Shown: positions 8,159-17,505 of the stretch, one piece after another
Numbering within the stretch: position 1 is the stretch's first letter
How the letters are laid out: the number at the start of each line of letters is the position of its first letter
Origin: Lysobacter arseniciresistens ZS79
Lineage (GTDB): Bacteria > Pseudomonadota > Gammaproteobacteria > Xanthomonadales > Xanthomonadaceae
Direction: 5' to 3'
DNA: 64,000 nt
Assembly: GCF_000768335.1 (NCBI RefSeq)
Contig: NZ_AVPT01000008.1
Location: 1-64,000 of the forward strand
Translations under genes and position numbers: made by a program
Notes under the pieces: generated by a model
Told to the model about the DNA's origin: nothing
The model's database searches: none
What the model saw: the letters and a program-made list of their open reading frames with translations, nothing else

Positions 8159-8289
8159 GGCGCAGCCTCATATCTTGAACCCCTCGACGAATCGTTGATC
8201 CGCGCTCGCTTAAGTTCGACGTTTGATAGGCGTAATTTGTACGGCATCCGGGTCGAAGCCACTCTAACGCTCTTGGAGGCGCCAGCTGA

Positions 8290-8751
8290 AATGCTCTCAA
8301 TGAGCCTAAGGCTCAACCACGCGTTGTTTCGGGGCAAGATGCCGTCCAGACGGCAGAGGTTGCTACAACAGATCTGTCTGAGCTCGACGAGGCGGAGGTC
8401 GAGCGTGTGCTCGGCCGCACGTCCTACTGCAGCTTCAGTTACGCCAGTACTGCTGGGCCGATGCTTGCTGCAACAATGCCGACCGGGGGCACCAGCAAGG
8501 GCGTCGTAAAGATCCACGGCCGTCTGGTCGAGATGCAAGCCCGCTACGAAGGTTCGCCAGAACTACCCTCAGCGATGGGACTGACGTTGGTAGCAGATGG
8601 GATTCGCATCATTGTCGAACCTCCGACCGATGGCAACGCGGCGGTGTCCAACGGATCGCAATTGCGCAAGACCACTGCGCAACTGCAGCTGGAGGCCGGT
8701 CTACGCGTCGGCTATCGCGGGTTCTATGGCTGCAACTCGCAAGGGGACTAA
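8290..8751 (+). pseudogene. 5'-truncated hypothetical gene
   Basis: A frame opens directly after a stop at 8287 and reads through to 8751 with protein-like composition (ELDEAEVERVLGR, then KGVVKIHGRLVEMQARY and GLRVGYRGFYGC). No ATG with a ribosome site is present near the open end; the only in-frame initiator is GTG at 8407, in the middle of a conserved-looking segment. The N-terminus therefore appears lost. It lies between the two direct repeats, inside the segment that separates the GH15 and SDR genes. No family is recognised. Confidence 0.5.
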
Positions 8752-8981
8752 AAATCTCGACGGCCGTCGCTCTGAGGCTGAGCAGCACTCGTCGACCATG
8801 GGGCTTTGAGCGTCTGTCGCATACGGTCACTGCTATGTCGGGGCTCCTGTCGCTCGTGGCGGCATTGGGATCCACCATGTAAGCTCGGTGCCAGTCTTCG
8901 AGCACGCTGAGCTGCTCGACGACTGACATCCTCATGAGGCGTCGGGCTGCCGACGCCGCCTATTCCTGATGCGAGGCGCCA

Positions 8982-9476
8982 ATGATATCTGCCCTGCTCC
9001 GCCCATTGATGCTGTCCGTGCTTATGTTGAGTGCTCCTCTCCATGCGTCAGAGCGATCGGAGGCTGCGGATGAGGCAGCAGTGAAGTCCGTGCTGGGCCA
9101 GTACAAGCAGGCGCTCGAGCGGCTGGACCTGACGGGGGTCGACACGCTGTTTGCCCCAAAGAACACCGTGGTGGAGTCCGGCAAGGTGGAAGGCGGCTAT
9201 GCGGACTATCTGGCCAATCACATCGGACCGGAACTCGGTCACTTCCGGTCCTTCGAGTTCTCCGACTACGCCGTCGACGTGCGCATCGAAGGCGACACCG
9301 CACTCGCCACCGAGACCTATCGCTACACCATCGAGCTGAAGGACAAGCCTGAGCCGATCGTTCGGCAAGGCGTGGCGACAAGTGCACTCAAACGGTCGGG
9401 TGACACGTGGCAGATTCTCTCCATGCACAGCTCGTCCAGGACGCCGAAGGCGGCCGCCCCTTCATCGAGGAAGTAA
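8982..9476 (+). CDS. Exported SnoaL/DUF4440-like protein
   Basis: A 164-residue protein with an N-terminal signal peptide (cleavage near LHASE) followed by one NTF2-like alpha+beta domain: helix EAAVKSVLGQYKQALERLDL, then strands with TVVESGKVEGG and a C-terminal GDTWQILSMHS strand. Proteins of this fold bind small ligands or act as ligand-binding lids; the substrate is unknown. A second member of the same family is encoded at 29908-30429 in the copper block, so these exported NTF2-like proteins seem to be a recurrent part of this island. The gene lies alone between the two direct repeats. Confidence 0.75.
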   Translation: MISALLRPLMLSVLMLSAPLHASERSEAADEAAVKSVLGQYKQALERLDLTGVDTLFAPKNTVVESGKVEGGYADYLANHIGPELGHFRSFEFSDYAVDVRIEGDTALATETYRYTIELKDKPEPIVRQGVATSALKRSGDTWQILSMHSSSRTPKAAAPSSRK

Positions 9477-9528
9477 GCCCCGCGCGTTGGACAGATGGCC
9501 GGTAAACGCCGGCCATTACGCATCTGCC

Positions 9529-9779
9529 TTCGAGCAGTGGCTAGTCGGGACGGGGCTGGGGGGCCATGAACTGCTATCTCGAACTGCGAGCCTGGGTTCG
9601 GATCAGGATGCCCGCGAACATGTCCAGTCGATGTGCATGTCATGTGCGCGCCGTCTAGCCCCGGCGAAACCCGTCACATGGCCTGGATGTTCGGCTCGTA
9701 AGGTACGGACATGAGCTTGCGTGACATCCTTCCGCATCGCCTCGCGCCGGTGCTGCAGCGCTTGATCGGATGCATCGGA
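9529..9779 (+). repeat. Direct repeat, copy B
   Basis: Second copy of the 7861-8101 segment. It retains the reverse-strand GH15 start (MAPQPRPD) but an in-frame TAG follows directly, so the GH15 half is dead here. The other half leads through a small ORF into an intact SDR gene. The two copies thus each keep one working side of what was probably a single divergent GH15/SDR intergenic region. Confidence 0.85.
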
Positions 9780-9818
9780 TCATTCACCCGCGCAGTGGGT
9801 GCGCCGGGGTCGCCGTGA
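9711..9818 (+). CDS. Small upstream ORF overlapping the SDR start
   Basis: A 35-residue frame starting MSLRDILPHRLAP with a short hydrophobic run LIGCIG. Its TGA stop overlaps the GTG start of the SDR gene (GTGA at 9815-9818), the usual arrangement for translational coupling. The same peptide start occurs in repeat copy A. No homologue of known function comes to mind; it may be a leader peptide or a small protein in its own right. Confidence 0.4.
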   Translation: MSLRDILPHRLAPVLQRLIGCIGSFTRAVGAPGSP

Positions 9819-10825
9819 GCACCGAAACCGGCGGGAGGGTCGTGGTACTGACGGGCGCGTCGGCCGGCGTCGGTCGCGCCACCGCCATCGAGTTCGGCAA
9901 GCACGGGTGGCGGGTCGCCTTGCTCGCGCGTGGGCGGGACGGACTGGAGGGGGCCCGGGAAGACGTCGAGCGGGTCGGCGCCCAGGCCATGATCGTCGAA
10001 ACCGACGTTGCCGACCACGCTCAGATCGAGGCGGCCGCAAAGCACATAGAACAGGAATGGGGGCCGATCGAGGTCTGGGTCAACAACGCGATGGCGACGA
10101 TCTTTTCCGAGTTCCTCGATGTGTCGCCCGAAGACTTTCGTCGCTCCACCGATGTCACCTACCTGGGCGCGGTGTGGGGCACTCGCACCGCCCTTCTGCG
10201 AATGAAGCCCCGCGACCGGGGCGTCATCGTGCAGGTCGGTTCGGCGCTTGCGTACCGCTCGATCCCGCTGCAGGCGCCTTACTGCGGCGCCAAGAGCGCT
10301 TTACGCGGGTTCACCGACTCCATTCGCAGCGAGCTTCTGCATGCCCGCAGCGGCGTGCACATCACCATGGTGCATCTGTCGGCGTTCAATACGCCGCAGT
10401 TCGAGTGGGGACGCACGACCATGGGTTGCCGACCGCGCCCGATGGGAAAGATATTCCAGCCGGAGGTGGCGGCGCGGGCGGTGTACTGGGCGGCAACGCA
10501 TCGCCGCCGTGAGCTGTGGGTCGGGTGGCCGGCGGTGCAGGCAACCCTCGGCACCCGGATCATTCCCGGCTATCTCGACCGCATGCTGGCCAGGACTGCC
10601 GTCGACGGCCAGCACACCGATGAAGCGTTGCCCGCTGGACGCGAGGACAACCTCTACACCCCGGTCGACGGAGACCACGGGGCGCATGGCCGCTTCGATT
10701 CCGTGGCGGTCGCTACCAGCGTGCAGCTGTGGTTGACGACGCACCGCGGGGCCATAGCCGCAGTGACGCTCATCGCGTTGGCCATCATCGGCACGTGGCT
10801 GGCGCTGTACTTTCGATCGGCCTGA
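9815..10825 (+). CDS. SDR-family oxidoreductase with C-terminal membrane helix
   Basis: A 336-residue short-chain dehydrogenase/reductase, NAD(P)-dependent. It has the nucleotide motif TGASAGVGRA, the NNAMA segment that replaces classical NNAG, a Ser in VGSALAYRS, and the active-site Tyr-x3-Lys as YCGAK. After the SDR domain (to about residue 250) there is a linker and a C-terminal hydrophobic helix (AAVTLIALAIIGTWLALYF) that should anchor it to the membrane. I prefer the GTG at 9815, coupled to the small ORF, over the ATG at 9770, because the first 15 residues of the longer form do not look like SDR sequence. The substrate is unknown. Confidence 0.8.
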   Translation: MSTETGGRVVVLTGASAGVGRATAIEFGKHGWRVALLARGRDGLEGAREDVERVGAQAMIVETDVADHAQIEAAAKHIEQEWGPIEVWVNNAMATIFSEFLDVSPEDFRRSTDVTYLGAVWGTRTALLRMKPRDRGVIVQVGSALAYRSIPLQAPYCGAKSALRGFTDSIRSELLHARSGVHITMVHLSAFNTPQFEWGRTTMGCRPRPMGKIFQPEVAARAVYWAATHRRRELWVGWPAVQATLGTRIIPGYLDRMLARTAVDGQHTDEALPAGREDNLYTPVDGDHGAHGRFDSVAVATSVQLWLTTHRGAIAAVTLIALAIIGTWLALYFRSA

Positions 10826-10983
10826 TCGCCCGATCTGATAGCAGCGGTGACGCCACATGCCGATGACCGAACGTTCTACTCAGTCGAGGGACAGCCGAGT
10901 GATCGCCGCGCCCCACGCGGCCAATGCCGCGGTGAGCACAATGACGCACGGGTGAGGCTGGCCAGCGCCGGGCTGCAATCGGC

Positions 10984-11238
10984 TCAGGGTCGGGGATGCC
11001 GATCGCTCCGTAGATACTTGATCAGCGCGAATACCGCCAGCACCAGAAAAATGATGAGCAGCACGCCCAGCAACATGCAGCCGGCCATCATCCAGCCGCC
11101 CATCATGCTGCTACCCATCATGCTGCTACCCATCATTCCGTCACCCATCATGCCGTGGCGAGATCCGGGGCTCGCATGCGTAGTAACCGGGGCCAAGACT
11201 AACCACATCGGAAATAGCGGTGTATGCGACAACTTCAT
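10984..11238 (-). CDS. Small Met-rich membrane protein
   Basis: An 84-residue protein. The start at 11238 has GGAGAG just upstream. It has a signal-like N-terminus, then a run built of GMMG/SSMMG units, then one transmembrane helix (GCMLLGVLLIIFLVLAVFAL) and a short basic tail. The Met pairs would face the periplasm and are typical of Cu(I)/Ag(I)-binding proteins in copper islands, though no named family is recognised. The MMGSS units are encoded by an imperfect 15-base tandem repeat. It lies on the same strand as the downstream persulfide dioxygenase-like gene but 200 bases from it. Confidence 0.7.
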   Translation of the reverse strand: MKLSHTPLFPMWLVLAPVTTHASPGSRHGMMGDGMMGSSMMGSSMMGGWMMAGCMLLGVLLIIFLVLAVFALIKYLRSDRHPRP

Positions 11239-11436
11239 GTTATCTCTCTCCAGTGGGCCGACTGCCGTCGGCAACGGTGCTGCGGGCAGCAGCTGAGCAG
11301 GCGATCCAATCAAGGTCCTCGCTACAATCGCGCGAGCCGCACGCTACATGGGTTTAGGTGAAGGGTCTGCGTCATCAACGCACACCGAAGTACAGCGGGG
11401 ATGCCGAGCGAGTGCCGCTTCAATAGAGGCAGCAGG

Positions 11437-12186
11437 CTAGCCCTGACGGTTCGGCTGCATTTGCTCCCGATACTTTTCCAAGTGAGGGGGAAGCAGTTCT
11501 GGACAGCGGCCGCACTGCCTGTTGGCAGGGATGGCGTAGTCCATGAACTCGGGGTAAGGCAGACCGAGCCCCGCCATGATCTCCAGAAACTCTTCCAGCG
11601 TGCGGTCATCCCCCAGGCGGGGGTTGCGGTTGCGCTCCTGCGCGATCGTCGAGACACGCCGCTGTTTGTAGTCGTGTGCGGGGTACACCAGCGTTTCACC
11701 TGAGAGCCGAAAGAGCATGTCGCGCACGCTGGAATAAAGGGTTCGTGCGTCGCCGCTCTGGAAATCCGTACGGCCACAGCCGTCGATCAGGAGCGCATCG
11801 CCCGTGAAGACCCGGTCCCCGGTCAGGACGCTGAAATGGTTGTCGGTGTGCCCCGGAGTGTGCAGAGGGAGCAGTTGCAGGCTGCCGATTTGCAAAGGTA
11901 CGCCGTCATCCATCGCAACATCGGCACACGGCAAGCCATCAAGCCCGGGCGTCGCAATCCGACTGCCCACCTCGCGCTTGAGTTGCAATGCGGATGTGAT
12001 GTGATCGGCGTGTATGTGGGTGTCGATCGTCATCACAAGGCGGAGTTCCAAGTCACTGATTACCTCCAGATCCCGTCGCCACGCAGGCAACACGGGGTCA
12101 ATCAGGGCCGCCTCCCCGGTTTCCGGGCATCCGATCAGGTAGGTGTATGTCGATGAAACCGGTTCGTACAGTTGGCGAAAGATCAT
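11437..12186 (-). CDS. Persulfide dioxygenase-like MBL-fold hydrolase (ETHE1/Blh type)
   Basis: A 249-residue metallo-beta-lactamase-fold protein. It shows the metal motif THIHADHITSA (HxHxDH), the second histidine in LHTPGHTDNH, the aspartate in FTGDALLIDGCGRTDFQ and a late YPAHDY histidine. GRTDFQ is characteristic of ETHE1-type persulfide dioxygenases, which oxidise glutathione persulfide to sulfite using one iron, and not of glyoxalase II. The ATG at 12186 has AGGAG eight bases upstream. No rhodanese domain is fused. It stands as a single gene between the Met-rich protein and cusF, and may deal with sulfide or persulfide stress linked to thiophilic metals. Confidence 0.85.
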   Translation of the reverse strand: MIFRQLYEPVSSTYTYLIGCPETGEAALIDPVLPAWRRDLEVISDLELRLVMTIDTHIHADHITSALQLKREVGSRIATPGLDGLPCADVAMDDGVPLQIGSLQLLPLHTPGHTDNHFSVLTGDRVFTGDALLIDGCGRTDFQSGDARTLYSSVRDMLFRLSGETLVYPAHDYKQRRVSTIAQERNRNPRLGDDRTLEEFLEIMAGLGLPYPEFMDYAIPANRQCGRCPELLPPHLEKYREQMQPNRQG

Positions 12187-12346
12187 CAGTGGAACTCCTA
12201 TCCCGCAAGACGGGGCCTCTTCAACGTAGTTCGCTTCTTTCAATGTTCGAGTCCGCGACCGAGCTGACCCCGGGGTGTCGGGAGCAAACCGGCGGAGATC
12301 CCGCAGCGCGATGGCCTTGAAGACCTTCGCGCTGCGGGGTGTTCAC

Positions 12347-12796
12347 TTACTGGGCCGGCGTGATGCTCGTAATCGTGTTGTTCGCGCCTTCCGACAGGAA
12401 TTCGAAGTTCACCTTCTGGCCGGCCTGTACCGCGTTGACCTGCTCAGGCGTAGCGGTGAACCCCATGGTCATGGCAGGCCACTCCAGGGCCTCGACCGGA
12501 CCGTGCGCGATGACGATCTTGCCGGTGGCCGGATCGACAGATTCGACCGTGCCACTCGCCGTGGCCGTGGTGCCGGCCGCAGCCGCGTCACCGGTGGCCA
12601 TGCCCATGGCCTGATGATCGGCCTCGGACATGTCCATCGACTGAGCGTCAGCGCCCGCCACTGGTGTCGTGGCCGGCTCGGCGGCGGCAGGAGCCGTGGT
12701 TTCGGACGGGGTGACGGCGGTGTCAGCGTTGCCGGACTCTTCGGAGCAGCCAGCCAGCAGCGCAATCGACAACAAGGGAGCAATAAGCATTTTCAT
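12347..12796 (-). CDS. cusF: CusF-like periplasmic copper-binding lipoprotein
   Basis: A 149-residue protein. The signal sequence ends in a lipobox (LLAGC), a long Ala/Thr/Met linker follows, and then a C-terminal CusF domain of about 75 residues. The metal site is visible in the order His (IAHGPV), Trp and Met-x-Met (LEWPAMTM), the set that binds Cu(I)/Ag(I) with a cation-pi contact. CusF chaperones hand metal to CusB. It lies just downstream of the cusCBA genes on the same strand. Unlike E. coli CusF it is lipid-anchored and carries an extra MDMSEADHQAMGM segment that may bind more metal. The start at 12796 follows AGGAAAC. Confidence 0.85.
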   Translation of the reverse strand: MKMLIAPLLSIALLAGCSEESGNADTAVTPSETTAPAAAEPATTPVAGADAQSMDMSEADHQAMGMATGDAAAAGTTATASGTVESVDPATGKIVIAHGPVEALEWPAMTMGFTATPEQVNAVQAGQKVNFEFLSEGANNTITSITPAQ

Positions 12797-12837
12797 ATGA
12801 GTTTCCTCAGGAGTGGTGGGATGGAGCGACTGCGGGC

Positions 12838-12930
12838 GATTCGGCGACGGCACAGCAGTCGACATGCCGCCGGATGATCAACATTGAAAGGAGCGGAGCC
12901 GTAACCATGCCGCCGATCATCGGGGCCGTT
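12838..12930 (-). pseudogene. Relict 3' end of a second cusA gene
   Basis: Between cusF and cusA the minus strand encodes [15 protein letters not shown], which mirrors the cusA C-terminus [15 protein letters not shown] encoded about 160 bases away. The nucleotide match to the intact cusA tail (about 12999-13090) runs for roughly 90 bases without gaps, but many third positions differ and the frame has stops at both sides. This is a decayed remnant of another RND pump gene, left by recombination or an older cusA copy, and not a functional gene. Confidence 0.75.
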
Positions 12931-12955
12931 CATGGCGTCCTCGCAGAGTTGGTCT

Positions 12956-15900
12956 TCATGAAGTCTTCCTCGAATTGCTGGATCGGTTGCGAACCAGTTC
13001 GCGGCGTCGCAGCAGCCAGTACGCCGCCGGGATTCCCAGCATCGACAGCAGCGGCGCGGTAATCATGCCGCCGACCATCGGTGCGGCGATGCGTTGCATC
13101 ACTTCCGAGCCCGCGCCGCCGCCGATCAGGATCGGGAACAGACCGGCGAGGATCACCGCCACGGTCATCGCCTTGGGCCGGACGCGTTGTACCGCGCCTT
13201 CGCGGATGGCGTCGGCCAGCTCTGCGTCGCCGGCATCCGGATTGGCCGCCAGCTGCCGTTCCCAGGCTTGGCGCAGGTACAGCAGCATGATGATGCCGAA
13301 CTCCGCCGCCACACCCGCGAGCGCGATGAATCCGATCAGCGTGGCGACCGAGATGGCATGGCCCAGCAGCCAGATCAGCCACAATCCGCCAATCAGCGCG
13401 AACGGCAGGCTGAGCATGATGATTCCCGCCTCCGAGCCGCGCCGGAACACCAGCCAGATCAGTCCGAAGATGATCAGCAGCGTCGCCGGCACCACCACGC
13501 GAAGGCGTTCGGCCGCGCGTTGCATGAATTCGTACTGGCCCGACCAGCCGACCGAGTAACCCGCCGGCAACGGCACCTGTGCGGCGACCGCCTCTTGCAG
13601 GTCTTCGACCACCGAACCGAGATCGCGCCCGGCGACATCGACGTAGACGTAGCTGGCCAGGCGGGCGTTGTCGCTTTTCAGCATCGGCGGACCGGCCTCG
13701 TAGGACAGCTCGGCCACCTGCCCCAGCGTCAGTTGCACGCCGTTGGGCGCTATCAACGGCAACCCCGCCAGCTCCGCCGCCGAGTCGCGCAGCGGGCGCG
13801 GGTAACGGACCACCACGGGGTAGCGTTCGCGGCCCTGGATGGTCTGGTCGACCGGCTGGCCGCCGATGACCGTCGCGATCAGCCGCTGCACGTCGGCCTG
13901 GGTGAACCCGTAACGCGCGGCGGCCTGCGGCTTGACCTCGACATCCAGGTAGCGACCGCCGGTGATGCGCTCGGCCACCGCGGAGCTGACGCCCGGCACG
14001 GTGCGCGCGACCTGTTCGACGCGGCCACTGATCTCCGCCAGCACCTCGATGTCCGGTCCGAATACCTTGATCCCGATCGGGCTTTTGATTCCGGTGGCGA
14101 GCATGTCGATGCGGTTGCGGATCGGCGGCACGAACAGGTTGGTCAGGCCGGGCACCTGCACGGCTGCGTCCAGTTCCTGCTGCAGCTTCTCCATGGTCAT
14201 GCCCGGCCGCCACTCGCTGCGCGGCTTGAACGTGATCGTGGTTTCGAACATCACCAGAGGCGCCGGATCGGTCGCGGTATCGGCACGCCCGGCCTTGCCG
14301 AACACGTGCGCGACCTCGGGCACGGTCTTGAGCATGCGATCGGTCTGCTGCAGCAGTTGTCCCGCCTTGCCGGCCGACAGCCCCGGTAGCGCGGTCGGCA
14401 TGTACAGCAAGGTGCCCTCGTCGAGCGGTGGCATGAACTCGCTGCCCAGCTTCGACAGCGGCAGCAGGCTGAGCAGCAGCGCCGCACCCGCCAGCGCCAG
14501 GGTGATGCGCGGATGGCGCAGCACCGCATCCAGCGCCGGTCGATAGACCGCGATCAGCACGCGATTGATCGGATTCTCCGCCTCCGGACGGATCCGTCCG
14601 CGAATCAGGTAGCCCATCAACACCGGGACCAGGGTGATCGACAGGATCGCGGCGGCGGCCATCGAATAGGTCTTGGTGAACGCCAGGGGCGAGAACAACC
14701 GACCCGACTGCCCCTCCAGCGAGAACACCGGCACGAATGACAGCGTGATCACCAGCAGGCTGACGAACAATGCCGGCCCGACTTCGCTGGTCGAGGCTCC
14801 CATCAGCTGCCATCGCTCCTGGCCCTTGGGATCGCGGCCGTTGTGCTCGCGAAATTCCTCCAGGCCCTTGTGCGCGTTCTCGATCATCACCACCGCCGCA
14901 TCCACCATCGCGCCGATCGCGATCGCGATGCCGCCCAGCGACAGCAGGTTGGCGCTGATGCCCTGGTAGCGCATCACGATGAACGCAGCGAGGATGCCCA
15001 GCGGCAGGCTGATCACCGCGACCAGTGCCGAGCGCATATGCCACAGGAACAGTGCACAGACCAGCGCGACGATCAGGAACTCTTCGCCCAGCTTGACCGC
15101 AAGGTTGCGCACGGAGGCCAGGATCAGCTCGGAGCGGTCATACACCGGCACCACTTCGACGCCCGCCGGCAGGCTGTCCTGCAACTGCGCGAGCTTGTCC
15201 TTGACCGCGTCGATCGCGGCCAGCGCGTTCTTGCCCGAGCGCAGCACGATGATGCCGCCGACGACCTCCCCTTCGCCGTCGAGTTCGGCGATGCCGCGGC
15301 GCAGGGTCGGCCCGCGTATGACCCGAGCGACCTCATTCAGCAGCACCGGCACGCCGCCGGTGGTGACCGGCACGTTCTCGAAGTCCTCGCGGCTTTGCAG
15401 GTAGCCCTCGCTGCGGACCATCAACTCGGCTTCGGCCTGCTCGATCACCGAGCCGCCGGTCGCGCCGTTGGCGGCGCGGATCGCCTCGACCAGTTGCGTG
15501 ACGGTGATGCCGCGCGCGGCGAGCGCCTGCGGGTCCGGCACGATCTGCCACGCCTGCACCATGCCGCCAAGACTGGCGACCTCGGCCACATCGGGGACGG
15601 TCTTGAGCTCGTAGCGCAGGAACCAGTCCTGCAGCGAGCGCAGCTCGCCGAGGTCGTGCTGGCCAGTATGATCGACCAGCGCGTACTGGTAGACCCAGCC
15701 CAGCCCTGTTGCATCTGGACCGAGCGACGGCGTGATGCCCTCAGGCAGCCGGTCGCGCACCTGGCTCAGGTACTCCAGCACGCGCGAGCGCGCCCAGTAC
15801 AGATCGGTGTCGTCGTCGAACAGCACGTAGACGTACGAGTCGCCGAAGAACGAATAGCCGCGTACGGCCGTCACTCCGGGTACCGACAGCATCGTCGTGG

Positions 15901-16108
15901 TCAGCGGATAGGTGACCTGGTCCTCGACGATGCGCGGCGTCTGCCCGGGCCATTCGGTGCGGATGATGACCTGGGTGTCGGACAGGTCGGGCAACGCGTC
16001 CAGAGGCGTGCGAAAGACCGACAGGATGCCCCACACCGTCAGCAGCAGTGCGGCGAACAGCACGATCACGCGGTTGGCGATCGACGCGCGGATGATTGCG
16101 GCGATCAT
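12956..16108 (-). CDS. cusA: Cu(I)/Ag(I) efflux RND transporter CusA
   Basis: The proton-driven inner-membrane pump of the CusCBA tripartite exporter, 1,050 residues, normal for heavy-metal RND proteins. The start [13 protein letters not shown], the first periplasmic motif [19 protein letters not shown], and the TM4 region [18 protein letters not shown] are of the Cus/Sil type; CzcA-type pumps have [10 protein letters not shown] there. The protein is complete, with the second TM bundle ending in LLRRRELV. The ATG overlaps the cusB stop (ATGA), so the genes are translationally coupled. It exports Cu(I)/Ag(I) from the periplasm or cytoplasm through CusB and CusC. Confidence 0.95.
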   Translation of the reverse strand: MIAAIIRASIANRVIVLFAALLLTVWGILSVFRTPLDALPDLSDTQVIIRTEWPGQTPRIVEDQVTYPLTTTMLSVPGVTAVRGYSFFGDSYVYVLFDDDTDLYWARSRVLEYLSQVRDRLPEGITPSLGPDATGLGWVYQYALVDHTGQHDLGELRSLQDWFLRYELKTVPDVAEVASLGGMVQAWQIVPDPQALAARGITVTQLVEAIRAANGATGGSVIEQAEAELMVRSEGYLQSREDFENVPVTTGGVPVLLNEVARVIRGPTLRRGIAELDGEGEVVGGIIVLRSGKNALAAIDAVKDKLAQLQDSLPAGVEVVPVYDRSELILASVRNLAVKLGEEFLIVALVCALFLWHMRSALVAVISLPLGILAAFIVMRYQGISANLLSLGGIAIAIGAMVDAAVVMIENAHKGLEEFREHNGRDPKGQERWQLMGASTSEVGPALFVSLLVITLSFVPVFSLEGQSGRLFSPLAFTKTYSMAAAAILSITLVPVLMGYLIRGRIRPEAENPINRVLIAVYRPALDAVLRHPRITLALAGAALLLSLLPLSKLGSEFMPPLDEGTLLYMPTALPGLSAGKAGQLLQQTDRMLKTVPEVAHVFGKAGRADTATDPAPLVMFETTITFKPRSEWRPGMTMEKLQQELDAAVQVPGLTNLFVPPIRNRIDMLATGIKSPIGIKVFGPDIEVLAEISGRVEQVARTVPGVSSAVAERITGGRYLDVEVKPQAAARYGFTQADVQRLIATVIGGQPVDQTIQGRERYPVVVRYPRPLRDSAAELAGLPLIAPNGVQLTLGQVAELSYEAGPPMLKSDNARLASYVYVDVAGRDLGSVVEDLQEAVAAQVPLPAGYSVGWSGQYEFMQRAAERLRVVVPATLLIIFGLIWLVFRRGSEAGIIMLSLPFALIGGLWLIWLLGHAISVATLIGFIALAGVAAEFGIIMLLYLRQAWERQLAANPDAGDAELADAIREGAVQRVRPKAMTVAVILAGLFPILIGGGAGSEVMQRIAAPMVGGMITAPLLSMLGIPAAYWLLRRRELVRNRSSNSRKTS

Positions 16109-17505
16109 AGCTTCGGCTCCACAGCGGATTCGTCAGTGGACGGAACGGCAGCTTCGGGTGCTGCTTCGGCCTCATCATCTGCAGCCTCTGTCGCGTCCAT
16201 TCCTGGCATGTCATCCATGCCCTCCATCTGGGACTCTGGCGCTTCCTTGCCGCTCGGTTGGCTCTGGTCAGACGCATTTCCGCCCAGGCGCTCCAGCGCG
16301 CCGGAGAGATTCGCTTCGGAGTCGATCAGGAATTGTCCCGAGGCGACGATGCGCTCACCGCCTTTCAGGCCGGACAGGATCTCCGTGAAGCCGCCACCGC
16401 TTTGCCCGGTCTGCACCGCCACCGGGCGGAACTGACCGCCCTCCTCCATCACGATCACCCGTGCTTCGTCGCCGGCGCCGATCACCGCGTCCGAGGGCAC
16501 CAGCGGTTGCTCCGCCCCGCCCGTCGGTTCCAACGTGATCTGCGCGAACATGCCCGGTGCCAGCACACCATCGGGATTGTCGAGCACGATGCGCGCCTGT
16601 TGCGTGCGGCTGCCGGTCTCGATCTGCGGCAGCAGGGTTTCGACCCGCCCCTCGAACACGCGCCCGGGCATCGTGCTGACCCGCGCCTCGACCGGCGTAC
16701 CGGGCACGATCGCGCCCACCGCCGCCTGCGGGATCGCCGCCTCCAGCCACACGGTATCGGTACCGTTGACGCGAAACAGCAGCGTGCCGGTCGACGCCGC
16801 CTGACCCTCACGCACACCGATCTCGCTGACCACGCCGTTGACCGGCGCGGTCAGCACGATGCGGCCGTCGCGTATCGCCGCGCCCGGCGGCACTCCCAGC
16901 ACGCGCAGCCGCTCACGCGCGGCTAATTGCAATGCCTGCGCCGAGGACGAACTGGCCTGCCCCAGCGCCCGGACTTCGGCCAGCGCGGTGCTCCATGCCG
17001 GCGCCAGGATCGACGCCAGCGGCTGGCCGGCACGGACCGGCTCGTACGGTGCCTTGACGAACAGGCGATCGACCACGGCGTCGACGCGGGCGCTGACTAC
17101 GTGCTCCTGACGCAGATCCCAGCCGATCGTGCCGGGCACACTGACGGTGCCGGCGAGGCTGCCACGCTCGACCTCAACAGTGCTGATGCCGAGATTCTGG
17201 CGTGTGCCGGGCGCGATGCTGATGCCGCCCTCGCTGACTTCGTCGGCGTACTTGGGCACCAGTTGCATGTCCATGAACGGCGACTTGCCGGGCTGGTCGA
17301 AACGCTGGCCGGGCACCATCGGGTCGTACCAGTACAGGACCTCGCGTTCGGAGCTCGCGGGTGTGGTTGCACCGCCGGCGGCCGCGGCTGGTGGCGAGAC
17401 GGCAGGATCAGCGGAACGACTTGCCCACCAGTAGCCCATTCCAATCCCGCCGGCCAGCAGCGCAAGCGATGCCACGACGATGTAAATACGTTTGCTGTGG
17501 TTCAT
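16105..17505 (-). CDS. cusB: Efflux periplasmic adaptor CusB
   Basis: Membrane-fusion protein of the Cus pump, 466 residues. It begins with a membrane anchor ([20 protein letters not shown]). A heavy-metal-binding segment [20 protein letters not shown] with MDMQLVPKY follows, then the lipoyl/hairpin and beta-barrel domains. The C-terminal tail is Met- and Glu-rich ([14 protein letters not shown]) and probably adds metal ligands. The ATG at 17505 overlaps the cusC stop by four bases. The longer upstream reading lies inside cusC and is not used. Confidence 0.93.
   Translation of the reverse strand: MNHSKRIYIVVASLALLAGGIGMGYWWASRSADPAVSPPAAAAGGATTPASSEREVLYWYDPMVPGQRFDQPGKSPFMDMQLVPKYADEVSEGGISIAPGTRQNLGISTVEVERGSLAGTVSVPGTIGWDLRQEHVVSARVDAVVDRLFVKAPYEPVRAGQPLASILAPAWSTALAEVRALGQASSSSAQALQLAARERLRVLGVPPGAAIRDGRIVLTAPVNGVVSEIGVREGQAASTGTLLFRVNGTDTVWLEAAIPQAAVGAIVPGTPVEARVSTMPGRVFEGRVETLLPQIETGSRTQQARIVLDNPDGVLAPGMFAQITLEPTGGAEQPLVPSDAVIGAGDEARVIVMEEGGQFRPVAVQTGQSGGGFTEILSGLKGGERIVASGQFLIDSEANLSGALERLGGNASDQSQPSGKEAPESQMEGMDDMPGMDATEAADDEAEAAPEAAVPSTDESAVEPKL

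Noticed and set aside
8155-8538. Minus-strand frame of 127 codons opposite the truncated gene
   Set aside because: Composition is not protein-like and no ribosome site is present; the plus-strand frame explains the region better.
9770-9814. ATG at 9770 as the SDR start
   Set aside because: The added 15 residues are not SDR-like, and the GTG at 9815 is coupled to the small upstream frame.
12930-15044. Long minus-strand frame of 704 codons in another frame of cusA
   Set aside because: It overlaps cusA on the same strand in a shifted frame and lacks any domain; it comes from high G+C.
14843-16435. Plus-strand frame of 530 codons across cusA and cusB
   Set aside because: Antisense shadow of two certain genes, with Asp/His/Arg/Gln-rich composition.
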